The notes under the pieces: generated by a model
Database searches by the model: none
Told to the model about the DNA's origin: nothing
The model's input: only the letters and a program-made list of their open reading frames with translations
Assembly (NCBI GenBank): GCA_030636255.1
Contig: DAOVXH010000078.1
Location: 1-7,882, forward strand
Origin: Methanomassiliicoccales archaeon
GTDB lineage: Archaea > Thermoplasmatota > Thermoplasmata > SG8-5
Direction: 5' to 3'
DNA length: 7,882 nt
Position numbers and translations under genes: made by a program
In this document: positions 1-7,283 of the stretch, one piece after another
How positions within the stretch are numbered: position 1 is the first letter of the stretch
Layout: each line of letters opens with the position of its first letter

Positions 1-2903
1 ATGATATTACTGGTTGTGTCAGGGGAATCTACTTCGCGTATCTCTATAATTCCACATTAGACAATAACACGTTATATTCAAATGACTGGTATGGAATTTC
101 TGGGCTTATGGGTTCAAATGTTACTATTTCAAATAATACTGCCTATGAAAATGAATTTGGTGGATTTAACATAGACGGAAAAGAGTGCCAGATAATCAAT
201 AATTATGCAGCGAATAATAACTTTGGAATCTCAATATCAGACTCTGAAGATTGCGAAGTAATGTATAACAAGGCAGAAAACAACTCGTATTTTGCCTTTT
301 CTGTTCATTATTCCACAAATAATAATCTATCATATAATGAAGCATTTTTTAGTGGCTTTGATGATTATTATGTAACTGAAAGTGATTATATTACTCTATA
401 CGATAACTATGGTTTTGGTAAAGGTATTGAGGTGTACGATTCACAATATATCTACTTAATTGGCAATCATATTTTGTCCAATGCTAGTGCAATTGAATTG
501 GGGTGGTCGGATGATTGTCACATTGAGGCAAATTATGTTCAGTGTACAGTAAATACTAGCAATTATGGTGGCATAGAACTCTATACTGCTACAGACAATT
601 CAATTATCGGTAACAATATATCAGGATATGATTCAGGTATTTCATTAGAATTTTCAGATTATACTATACTGAGTAATAATGAAGTATCTGGATTCATAGG
701 CACAGTGGAATCAGAGGGCCTTATCATGACTGGCAATCAGGTCCATGGGCGAGGAATTGTTATTAACATGTGGAAAGATTATGATGTTCTGTCTCATTGG
801 AATTCACATGCCATAGATGACACAAACCTTGTCAATGGAAAGCCAGTCCAATATCTTGTGGATGAAAGCAATATTGAGGTTGACTCAAATGCCGGCCAGG
901 TATACCTTATTGAATGCTCTAATGTTCGATGCACAGACCTTGATATTAGCAAAGCTGAAGCAGTTAGTGTTCTTTTTTCAGACTATATCTACCTATCAGA
1001 AAATTCCATTGATAGTTTGAAGCCAGTAAATATATTTGATTCAACCAATATTAATATGATAAATAATACTTTCAATTATTCTGAGAGCTACATTGATATT
1101 GAAGATGTGTCTGACATTAACATACAGAGCAATAAAATCTTCAATGCCAGAGTTCAGCTCAATTCTGCCGATAGTGTTGAATTATACCTGAATGAAATGA
1201 CAAACAGCTCAATCAGTGTAAATGGTAATGACAATCGAATTTTGGACAATGTATTCATCGGGTCTGGCCCCCATTCATCTAGTAGGGTGCTATCCATATC
1301 TGGTTCAGATTGCACCGTTATTGATAATTACATAGACAAAGCAAACTATGGGATGTCAATTGGCACATGTGACAATCTCACCCTTCGAAACAATGTAATC
1401 ACTAATTGTAACGATACTGGAATTTATATTAATGGAGTAACAAATTCAGATATAAAATCTAATTATATTTCAAATGCGGAGTATGGCATGTATATTGTTG
1501 AATGTCATTTTTTAGATATAAACAAAAACAATGTGAACGGTAGCCAGAGAGATGGCATAAGAATATCCAGTTCCAGTGACAATAATTTAACTGGCAATAA
1601 TCTCACCTTTAATGAATGGAACGGATTATATGCATGGGATTCGGATAATCTCGCAATTTCTTCAAATAATGTAATTTCTAATAATTTATCTGGTATCGAA
1701 ATTCGTGATTCAAACTTGACCAGCATAAACAATAACACTATTGATTCAAATCTGGAGAATGGCCTAAGGTTTTATCGAAGTTCCAACAATACTATTTCCA
1801 TGAACCAGTTCACCAATAATGGCTACAATGGCACATGCCTCTTATCTTCTTCATACTGCCTGATAAAAAACAACTCTTTCATTGATAACGATTACTGTGG
1901 ACTTTTCATAGATGAAATAAGCTCCAAGGCTCCGTCTATTAACAGCACGATATACAACAATAATTTCATTCTAAACAGAGAACCTATTTTTGTCGAAGGC
2001 AATAATATCTGGGACAATGGCTACCCCTCAGGTGGCAACTATTACCAAGGATTTGATTTTGTTGATGCATTTTCAGGACAGGACCAGGACATTCAGGGAA
2101 TGGACTGGATAGCCGATGAACCGTTTAATATCAGCAAAAATAATACAGACAATTATCCGCTTATGAAACCTGCCCTGCCTGACTATTGTTCGCCATGGAT
2201 TGTGTCCTTTTCTCCTAATAATAATAGCATGGACCTTCCAGTGATGACCAATGTCACAATAAAATTCAGCGAACCCATGGATACTGACTCAGTGATAGAT
2301 GCTCTGAATTATTTGCCAATCAATGAGAATTTTGCCACGTCTTACGGGTGGAATGGCCATAGTGACGAACTGGTTGTTCGTTTATCACCCAATCTTGATC
2401 AAAACACTTCATACAATATCACAATCAATACAATGGCAACAGATATTGAAGGTAATTCAATGGATTATTTCCAGATGAATTTCAGTACAATGGTAGACTT
2501 TGATATGGACGGAATCACAGACAGCCAGGACGATGATGACGACAATGATGGAACCTATGACATTTATGATGATTTTCCATTAGACCCGACAGAAGATACT
2601 GACACTGACAATGACGGAATCGGTGACAATGCAGACACTGATGATGACGGAGATGGTGTTCCAGATACAGAGGATTTTGACCCAATGGACCCTGATATTA
2701 CTGTTGACCCCAACGCCCCAACTTCATTTTTTGGAAAATATTTCTGGTTTATTCTAATCATAGTTGCAATCATACTAGTTGTAGCCATTGTTTTGGTAAA
2801 AAAGAAAATTGACATGATTCCAGTCAAAACTGTTCCATGTCCAGATTGCAATAACGAGATTGAAAAAGGCCGTCCATGTCCACACTGTGAAAAAAAGACC
2901 TGA
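1..2903 (+). CDS. Membrane-anchored surface protein: NosD-like beta-helix, Ig-like domain, Asp-rich Ca-type repeats, TM, zinc ribbon (5' partial)
   Basis: The frame is open from base 3 to the TGA at 2901-2903 and already reads beta-helix repeat at the left edge, so the gene starts upstream and the ATG at 108 is internal. At least 966 residues are present. Bases 3 to about 2160 encode degenerate repeats of roughly 22-24 residues with recurring N-x-I-x-x-N and G-I/G-M turns, typical of NosD/periplasmic copper-binding-type right-handed parallel beta-helices. An Ig-like, Big_5-type domain follows (about 2190-2489; NVTIKFSEPMD motif), then a DxDxDG-rich segment like thrombospondin type 3 Ca-binding repeats (2496-2706). 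Next come one membrane helix (about 2739-2798), a KKK stop-transfer and a CPDC/CPHC zinc ribbon (Cys codons 2838, 2847, 2877, 2886). By the positive-inside rule the helix domain faces outward and the ribbon is cytosolic. Many N-x-S/T sequons suggest a glycosylated surface protein. The ligand is unknown; adhesion, polysaccharide binding or a cell-envelope role are possible. It is more AT- and Asn-rich than the downstream operon. Confidence 0.9.
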   Translation, partial: DITGCVRGIYFAYLYNSTLDNNTLYSNDWYGISGLMGSNVTISNNTAYENEFGGFNIDGKECQIINNYAANNNFGISISDSEDCEVMYNKAENNSYFAFSVHYSTNNNLSYNEAFFSGFDDYYVTESDYITLYDNYGFGKGIEVYDSQYIYLIGNHILSNASAIELGWSDDCHIEANYVQCTVNTSNYGGIELYTATDNSIIGNNISGYDSGISLEFSDYTILSNNEVSGFIGTVESEGLIMTGNQVHGRGIVINMWKDYDVLSHWNSHAIDDTNLVNGKPVQYLVDESNIEVDSNAGQVYLIECSNVRCTDLDISKAEAVSVLFSDYIYLSENSIDSLKPVNIFDSTNINMINNTFNYSESYIDIEDVSDINIQSNKIFNARVQLNSADSVELYLNEMTNSSISVNGNDNRILDNVFIGSGPHSSSRVLSISGSDCTVIDNYIDKANYGMSIGTCDNLTLRNNVITNCNDTGIYINGVTNSDIKSNYISNAEYGMYIVECHFLDINKNNVNGSQRDGIRISSSSDNNLTGNNLTFNEWNGLYAWDSDNLAISSNNVISNNLSGIEIRDSNLTSINNNTIDSNLENGLRFYRSSNNTISMNQFTNNGYNGTCLLSSSYCLIKNNSFIDNDYCGLFIDEISSKAPSINSTIYNNNFILNREPIFVEGNNIWDNGYPSGGNYYQGFDFVDAFSGQDQDIQGMDWIADEPFNISKNNTDNYPLMKPALPDYCSPWIVSFSPNNNSMDLPVMTNVTIKFSEPMDTDSVIDALNYLPINENFATSYGWNGHSDELVVRLSPNLDQNTSYNITINTMATDIEGNSMDYFQMNFSTMVDFDMDGITDSQDDDDDNDGTYDIYDDFPLDPTEDTDTDNDGIGDNADTDDDGDGVPDTEDFDPMDPDITVDPNAPTSFFGKYFWFILIIVAIILVVAIVLVKKKIDMIPVKTVPCPDCNNEIEKGRPCPHCEKKT

Positions 2904-2940
2904 ACATAAACCTTCAAATAGCCTATTGAGATTCATACTC

Positions 2941-2945
2941 GGTGG
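2941..2945 (+). promoter_or_regulatory. Shine-Dalgarno site for the leuC-like gene
   Basis: GGTGG ends 5 bases before the ATG at 2951 and matches the GGTG part of the sequence complementary to the archaeal 16S rRNA 3' end. It overlaps the in-frame GTG at 2942, so that GTG is unlikely to be the start and the ATG at 2951 is preferred. Confidence 0.6.
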
Positions 2946-2950
2946 TTCAT

Positions 2951-4213
2951 ATGGGTTACACCATTGCCGAAAAGATTTTGATGAGGGCGTCAGGCTCAGA
3001 TCATGTGGAGCCAGGAGAAATAGTGAATGCCAGGGTAGACATTGCCATGAGTCATGACAATGCAGCCCTAGTTTCCAAGGTTTTTAAAGAAATAGGTGTG
3101 GAAAAGGTCTGGGATGCTGATAGAATTATAATCCCAATAGACCACAGGGTGCCAGCCAATAATATAAAGACTGCCGAAGGTCATAAAAAGATACGGGAAT
3201 TTGCAAAGAGCCAGGACATCAAGCATTTCTATGATGTTAGAGAAGGCGTGTGCCATCAGATTATGCCTGAATTTGGCCATGTTGTGCCAGGCGAGTTAAT
3301 TGCCGGAACTGATTCTCATACAACGACCTATGGCGCCTTTGGAGCTTTCTCCACCGGCATTGGAGCAACCGAGATGGCTGCAGTCTGGGCAACCGGAGAA
3401 CTGTGGCTGAAGATTCCTGAAACCTTCCGAATAAAACTTACTGGTGACCTTAATGACAGGGTATTCTCCAAGGATATTATACTGCATATCTGCGGCCAGT
3501 TGACCGCCGAAGGTGCCAATTACAAGGCCATTGAATATTTTGGTCCAGCAGTGGACAAGATGTCTGTTGGCGCAAGAATGACAATCACCAATATGTCCAT
3601 GGAGATGGGTGCGAAAGCAGCCATTATTGCGCCTGACCAGAAGGTTTATGATTACCTTCATGACAGAACAGACAAGGAATACAATGTTGTAACACCAGAC
3701 CCGGATGCAAAGTATGCCAAGGAACTTGAGATAGATGTCAGCCAGATAGGTCCAAAGGTGGCATGTCCACATTCAGTTGACAATGTCAAGGATGTGGCAG
3801 AAGTGGCAGGCACAAAGGTTCACCAGGCAGTTCTTGGTTCATGCACCAATGGTCGAATCGAGGACCTGGAGGCAGGAGCCAGAATGCTTGATGGAAAAGA
3901 GATTCATCCAGATGTAAGGCTAATAGTTGCCCCGGCATCCAGGCAGGTTTATCTTGAAGCAATGGAAGAAGGAATTCTCCAGCGCTTTGTCAAGGCCGGC
4001 GGAATGGTTATCAACCCTGGCTGCGGGCCGTGTCTTGGAGCCCATGAGGGTATTTTGGCTGCAGGTGAGAACTGCATTGCTTCAACCAACAGGAACTTCC
4101 AGGGGCGGATGGGCAGCACAGAGGCTGGTATCTACCTGGCAAGCCCTGCCACGGTAATTGCCAGCGCAGTAAAAGGTGAAATTGCAGACCCAAGGAGGGA
4201 AAGTTCATGGTAG
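2951..4213 (+). CDS. leuC: 3-isopropylmalate dehydratase / homoaconitase family, large subunit
   Basis: This 420-residue protein is the large subunit of an aconitase-superfamily hydro-lyase that isomerises 2-isopropylmalate to 3-isopropylmalate in leucine synthesis, or a related substrate such as homocitrate. Length and layout fit the archaeal LeuC/HacA type, where the swivel domain is a separate protein. Visible signatures are the start MGYTIAEKIL, the GTDSHTTTYGAFGAF block (D121-H123), and the three [4Fe-4S] cysteine ligands C298 (GSCTNGR) and C358/C361 (PGCGPCLG). A late GRMGS and S-P-A-T segment near the C-terminus is also typical. The ATG at 2951 is chosen over a GTG at 2942 because the family usually starts at this Met and a GGTGG site lies just before it. 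The gene follows the surface-protein gene by 47 bases, room for its own promoter, and overlaps the small-subunit gene by 7 bases. Enzyme class is very secure; exact substrate is not. Alternatives are homoaconitase and 2,3-dimethylmalate dehydratase. Confidence 0.93.
   Translation: MGYTIAEKILMRASGSDHVEPGEIVNARVDIAMSHDNAALVSKVFKEIGVEKVWDADRIIIPIDHRVPANNIKTAEGHKKIREFAKSQDIKHFYDVREGVCHQIMPEFGHVVPGELIAGTDSHTTTYGAFGAFSTGIGATEMAAVWATGELWLKIPETFRIKLTGDLNDRVFSKDIILHICGQLTAEGANYKAIEYFGPAVDKMSVGARMTITNMSMEMGAKAAIIAPDQKVYDYLHDRTDKEYNVVTPDPDAKYAKELEIDVSQIGPKVACPHSVDNVKDVAEVAGTKVHQAVLGSCTNGRIEDLEAGARMLDGKEIHPDVRLIVAPASRQVYLEAMEEGILQRFVKAGGMVINPGCGPCLGAHEGILAAGENCIASTNRNFQGRMGSTEAGIYLASPATVIASAVKGEIADPRRESSW
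4192..4199 (+). promoter_or_regulatory. Strong Shine-Dalgarno site for the leuD-like gene
   Basis: AAGGAGGG sits inside the end of the upstream large-subunit gene and ends 7 bases before the ATG at 4207. It supports that start and translation of the small subunit from the same message. Confidence 0.75.
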
Positions 4214-4701
4214 CTAAAAGCGGAAAAGTTTGGAAATACGGCAAGGACGTCAACACAGATGTCATCCTGCCAGGAAGATACCTGGACAGCTATGAGCCAG
4301 ATTATCTGGCAAGCCATGCAATGGAAGACCTGGACAAGGAATTTTCAAAAGGCGTGAAACCAGGCGACATAGTGGTTTCAGACACAAATTTCGGCTGCGG
4401 TTCAAGTCGAGAGCAGGCTGCCAGCTGCCTCAGATATTGCGGAGTTCAGGCAGTGGTATCAAAATCCTTTGCCAGATTATTCTATCGTAATGCCATAAAC
4501 CAGGGAATTGCAGTCATAGAATCTCCAGAGTGCGTGGATGCGCTGAATCATGGCGATGAGATTGAGTTTAACCTTCAAGGCGGCACAATCAAGAATATCA
4601 CCACTGGCCAGGAAATGACATTCCGTCCATTACCTCCATTTGTAATGGAAATTATTAATTCCGGCGGTCTGGTGGAACATCTTAAAAAGAAGCTGGGTTA
4701 G
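4207..4701 (+). CDS. leuD: 3-isopropylmalate dehydratase / homoaconitase family, small subunit
   Basis: This 164-residue protein is the swivel-domain subunit that pairs with the large subunit to complete the active site. Motifs seen are DVNTDVILPGRYLDS (residues 14-28), the substrate loop of the family; NFGCGSSREQA (61-71), whose Ser-Ser-Arg binds substrate carboxylates; and SKSFARLFYRNAIN (85-98). The length is normal for archaeal and clostridial-type LeuD. The start overlaps the large-subunit stop (ATGGTAG) and has a strong GGAGG site. In methanogen enzymes, as I recall, the loop reads YLRT for homoaconitase and YLV-type for isopropylmalate isomerase. Here it reads YLDS, closer to the YLNS seen in many bacterial-type isopropylmalate isomerases and in dimethylmalate dehydratase. 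Isopropylmalate is therefore the default guess, but the sequence does not settle it. No leuA or leuB lies in the window. Confidence 0.92.
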   Translation: MVAKSGKVWKYGKDVNTDVILPGRYLDSYEPDYLASHAMEDLDKEFSKGVKPGDIVVSDTNFGCGSSREQAASCLRYCGVQAVVSKSFARLFYRNAINQGIAVIESPECVDALNHGDEIEFNLQGGTIKNITTGQEMTFRPLPPFVMEIINSGGLVEHLKKKLG

Positions 4702-4702
4702 T

Positions 4703-5443
4703 ATGGAACTAACCCTGGCACTTTTTTTTGCCATAACAGTTATTCTGCTTGCTGGCCTGGTCCAGGGACTGGCAGGGTTTGGTTTTTCACAGTTTGCATT
4801 GCCTTTGCTGGTTCTGGTTATGATTTCCCAGGAATTGATACCCATAATGGTTGTGCTGTCCCTGTTTCTGAATATTTTTCTGGTCTATGAGCTTCGCAAG
4901 GACATTCAGCTAAAACGTATCTGGCCATTGATGCTTGGCGGGATTCTTGGAATACCCATAGGCACTTATCTGCTGTTAATTGCAGATACTGGCATTATGA
5001 AATTGCTCATCGGCCTTGTGATTATAATTTTTGGGCTGGCACAACTTTTTGAAATTCGGAAGACCGTGAAGAATGAAAAGCTAGCAATGGGACCTATTGG
5101 TTTTGCCGGAGGAATTTTGAATGGCAGTGTTTCCATGTCTGGACCACCGCTGATTATTTTCTTTTCCAATCAGAAAATGGGTAAACAGGAGTTCCGGGCC
5201 AACCTTATCGCATTCTTCATGTTCATTAATCTTGTCACCCTACCAGTGTTCCTTTTTGCAGGGCTTTTGACATCTGAGATAATCACTATATCTGGAATTT
5301 TATTGCCAGGTTTGATAGTCGGGGCTTTTATTGGTTCCAGATTGGCCTTGAAAATTGACGAGGCCAGATTCAAAAAAATGACCACTCTTTTGATAATATT
5401 CATGGGCTGCCTTTCTCTTGCCAGCGGCCTAGGGTTGTTCTAG
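4703..5443 (+). CDS. TauE/SafE-family (DUF81) membrane transporter
   Basis: This 246-residue protein is almost entirely hydrophobic with about eight predicted membrane helices, as in TauE/SafE anion permeases. The family's two internal-repeat signatures are visible: GLVQGLAGFGFSQF at about residues 18-31 and GFAGGILNGSVSMSGPP at 133-149. The length is normal (about 250). Family members move sulfite, sulfoacetate or other small organic and sulfur anions, but for most the substrate is unknown, and nothing here identifies it. The start lies one base after the leuD-like stop, with no clear ribosome site, which suggests translational coupling and co-transcription with the hydro-lyase. That placement makes a small carboxylate or a sulfur compound linked to the enzyme's pathway a reasonable guess, but it is only inference. 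Confidence 0.88.
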   Translation: MELTLALFFAITVILLAGLVQGLAGFGFSQFALPLLVLVMISQELIPIMVVLSLFLNIFLVYELRKDIQLKRIWPLMLGGILGIPIGTYLLLIADTGIMKLLIGLVIIIFGLAQLFEIRKTVKNEKLAMGPIGFAGGILNGSVSMSGPPLIIFFSNQKMGKQEFRANLIAFFMFINLVTLPVFLFAGLLTSEIITISGILLPGLIVGAFIGSRLALKIDEARFKKMTTLLIIFMGCLSLASGLGLF

Positions 5444-5456
5444 ATTGCTTTCTGAT

Positions 5457-5468
5457 AAATTATATTAA
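5457..5468 (+). promoter_or_regulatory. Putative archaeal TATA box before the first DUF2378-like gene
   Basis: The AAATTATATTAA stretch is centred about 30 bases before the ATG at 5492. No ribosome site precedes the ATG, so the transcript may start at or within a few bases of it. A nearly identical box sits at the same distance before the paralog at 7284. The 48-base gap after the transporter gene has no clear T-run terminator. Confidence 0.5.
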
Positions 5469-5491
5469 TCAGCATACCCATATATGACTTC

Positions 5492-6043
5492 ATGGAAGGT
5501 AATTGCAAGGGTGCTATTTTCAGAGGAAATATCGAGTATGTTCTCAAGAAACACGGCAAGCTGGGGCTCCAGCAGGTAATGGAGGACATGCTGAAGAACA
5601 ATTATCATCTGGACCTGGAGAACATGAAGGATGGCCACTGGTTTCCCCTTGATGCCAGAATGCAATTTCTCAAGTCCACCTCCAAGATATTTGACCTTGA
5701 CAATGAACAGCTTCTCTTGTTGGGGCGTTCCGGGTTCAATAAATCTGCAATTGCCCAGTTCTACCTGACACTGGCCGGTTCCCCGAAAATGATATTTGAT
5801 ATTGGTGCAAAGGTATGGAAGCACAATTATGATATTGGCTCCCTTGAAGCAGAATACAATGGTCCAGAGGGCTCATATTTCAGAGTATTTGATTTTGATG
5901 CTGACCCTATTTTCTTTGTCTATCTTGTTGGCTATTATACTTCAGCCTTCGAGAAAGTGGGTGCCAAAAATCTAGTTATTACCCATGAGCCAGCTGAATT
6001 TAATGGCAAAAAATGCCATGAGTTCCTTATCAAATGGGATTAA
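5492..6043 (+). CDS. DUF2378/TIGR02265-like protein, paralog A
   Basis: This is a 183-residue soluble protein with no signal peptide or membrane helix; its function is not known. The order of conserved features resembles DUF2378/TIGR02265, expanded in myxobacteria, and more loosely the HNOB/V4R small-ligand-binding fold. These are an N-terminal KGAIFRGNIEYV strand/helix (residues 6-17), WFPLDARM (50-57), LGRSGF (77-82), VWKHNYDIG (108-116), a long FFVYLVGYY helix (141-149), and a C-terminal ExxxxKW strand. The assignment is from memory of family patterns, without a profile search. It is about 67% identical, without gaps, to the protein at 7284-7835. Both carry just two cysteines at the same places (C5, C175) and share H21, H49, H111 and H165. 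The start is supported by identical length to the paralog. It runs convergently into the TPR gene with an 8-base gap. Confidence 0.85.
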   Translation: MEGNCKGAIFRGNIEYVLKKHGKLGLQQVMEDMLKNNYHLDLENMKDGHWFPLDARMQFLKSTSKIFDLDNEQLLLLGRSGFNKSAIAQFYLTLAGSPKMIFDIGAKVWKHNYDIGSLEAEYNGPEGSYFRVFDFDADPIFFVYLVGYYTSAFEKVGAKNLVITHEPAEFNGKKCHEFLIKWD

Positions 6044-6051
6044 TCAAAGAC

Positions 6052-7197
6052 TTATTGTTTGGTAGCTTCATTTTCCTCAATAAGCATCTTGGTCTTTTCT
6101 ATCATGTATTTTGATTTGCTCTCTTCAAAATAGGCCAATGCTTCTTCTAGCTTCATCAATCCATCGTACTTGTGCCCAAATCTTGTAAGTGCTTTTGAAT
6201 GCTCTATGGCAATCATACCAGTGTCGAATGGCACATCCAGGGCTTTCATTCTTTTCTCGGCCTTGTACAGCCAATCAATGGCCTTATCTTCATTTCCGTT
6301 CAAGCTTTCAACCATGCCCTTTACCATCCAGAGATATGCAACAGCGTATTTGTCTTCAGAATTCTTCATTATTTCATCTGCTTCTTTTATGACCCTCTCA
6401 GCCTCAGAGGCCTGTCCAAGCAGGACATAGCACTCGGCTATATTCGGGTAAAAGTAGGCAAGTTCATGAATTGCAGCATCATCCCCAACTGCATCCAACC
6501 CTTCCTTGTAGCTATCCAGGGACTTATCATATTCTTCAAGTATCTTGTATATAGAACCCCTATTGTTGAAGGCCATTGCAAGTCTGGAATTGTCTCCTAT
6601 TTTTTTGTAGGCCTCGATTGTTCTTAAATTGGCTTCCAATGCCTTTTCAAACTCCCCAATTCCGTACCAACTGACCATGATTATGTTTGTTGCCTTTCCT
6701 ATCAAACTTTGATTATCTATCTTCTCGCCTATATCAACAACCTCTTGGCCAGTAGCAATTGCTTCATTGACCTTCCCGGTTCTGAAATATATCTCTCCAA
6801 GCCCGCTTAATGTGAGTCCAAGAAAATAGGGATTTTCGAATTTTTCCACCATTGGTTTAACCTTTTCAAATTTAATTCTGGCTTTCTCCCATTTGCCACT
6901 TTTTGTAAGTTGAGCTCCCACCTTTATCATGGCCTCTGCCTTTTCTGTTGGATACTTATGTTCTTCTGCCAGCTCAATAATTCTCTCCAGGTTTAGAGTA
7001 CTATCAAACCATTTGCCAAGCATATCATCACAATCAGAAAGTATGTTTAGGAACTTTATCGTTGTCTTTATTGAGGCTGTATCATTGGACTTCTCCGATT
7101 TTTTGATACCTTTCAGACAAAGCTCTTTTGCCTCCTCATATTTTGCATTTTCAAAAGATGCTTCTGCCTTCCCCAATAATTCTTTTATATTACTCAT
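6052..7197 (-). CDS. Tetratricopeptide-repeat protein
   Basis: This 381-residue protein is made almost wholly of helical repeats with about nine TPR-like units spaced near 40 residues (around 7-35, 47-75, 87-117, 128-158, 168-198, 208-238, 248-276, 287-317, 329-357). The clearest is NNRGSIYKILEEYDKSLDSY (211-230), with Gly, Tyr and Ala-like positions where TPRs have them. The 40-residue spacing resembles the GPSM2/Rapsyn-style TPRs often found in signalling scaffolds. There is no signal peptide, membrane helix or catalytic domain, so it is probably a cytosolic protein-binding scaffold. The ATG at 7197 is preferred over the in-frame ATG at 7206, because AAGGA on the minus strand lies 10 bases before it but only one base before the other. 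It sits between two DUF2378-like paralogs, convergent with one and divergent from the other, so they are candidate partners, though this is unproven. Confidence 0.88.
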   Translation of the reverse strand: MSNIKELLGKAEASFENAKYEEAKELCLKGIKKSEKSNDTASIKTTIKFLNILSDCDDMLGKWFDSTLNLERIIELAEEHKYPTEKAEAMIKVGAQLTKSGKWEKARIKFEKVKPMVEKFENPYFLGLTLSGLGEIYFRTGKVNEAIATGQEVVDIGEKIDNQSLIGKATNIIMVSWYGIGEFEKALEANLRTIEAYKKIGDNSRLAMAFNNRGSIYKILEEYDKSLDSYKEGLDAVGDDAAIHELAYFYPNIAECYVLLGQASEAERVIKEADEIMKNSEDKYAVAYLWMVKGMVESLNGNEDKAIDWLYKAEKRMKALDVPFDTGMIAIEHSKALTRFGHKYDGLMKLEEALAYFEESKSKYMIEKTKMLIEENEATKQ

Positions 7198-7222
7198 ATG
7201 TAACATTTCCTTATTCTATACA

Positions 7223-7232
7223 CATATTAAAC
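7223..7232 (-). promoter_or_regulatory. Putative TATA box for the TPR gene
   Basis: On the minus strand this reads GTTTAATATG, centred about 30 bases before the ATG at 7197. That would give a leaderless or very short-leader transcript, in which case the AAGGA at 7212-7208 would lie upstream of the transcript start. Only one of the two signals may be real. Confidence 0.35.
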
Positions 7233-7246
7233 ATTATTCATCTTAG

Positions 7247-7258
7247 AAATTATTATTA
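7247..7258 (+). promoter_or_regulatory. Putative archaeal TATA box before the second DUF2378-like gene
   Basis: AAATTATTATTA is centred about 31 bases before the ATG at 7284 and matches the box before paralog A. It lies back to back with the TPR promoter in the 86-base divergent gap, so one regulator could affect both genes. Confidence 0.45.
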
Positions 7259-7283
7259 GCCCTTAATGCATTATATGTTATCG

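Noticed and set aside
108..110. ATG at 108 as the real start of the surface protein
   Set aside because: The frame is open upstream to base 3 and those codons already encode beta-helix repeat; no signal peptide follows 108.
3..2160. DNA repeat array or CRISPR-like repeats
   Set aside because: The repetition is at protein level, with degenerate beta-helix rungs, and no exact repeated DNA unit with regular spacers was seen.
2564..2917. 117-codon minus-strand open frame, Ser-rich
   Set aside because: Its serine-rich stretch is just the complement of the Asp-codon repeats in the surface protein.
2942..2950. GTG at 2942 as start of the large-subunit gene
   Set aside because: It overlaps the GGTGG ribosome site and adds three residues not typical of the family; the ATG at 2951 gives the usual MGYTIAEK start.
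3296..3772. 158-codon minus-strand open frame inside the large-subunit gene
   Set aside because: The opposite strand encodes conserved active-site motifs; the minus frame has a Cys/His-rich, low-plausibility composition.
6044..6051. Toxin-antitoxin or other overlapping defence pair at the convergent junction
   Set aside because: Gene sizes, opposite orientation and the TPR and DUF2378-like content do not match such pairs.
6199..6627. 142-codon open frame on the + strand inside the TPR gene
   Set aside because: It lies fully antisense to a well-supported TPR gene, with no recognisable domain or start signal.
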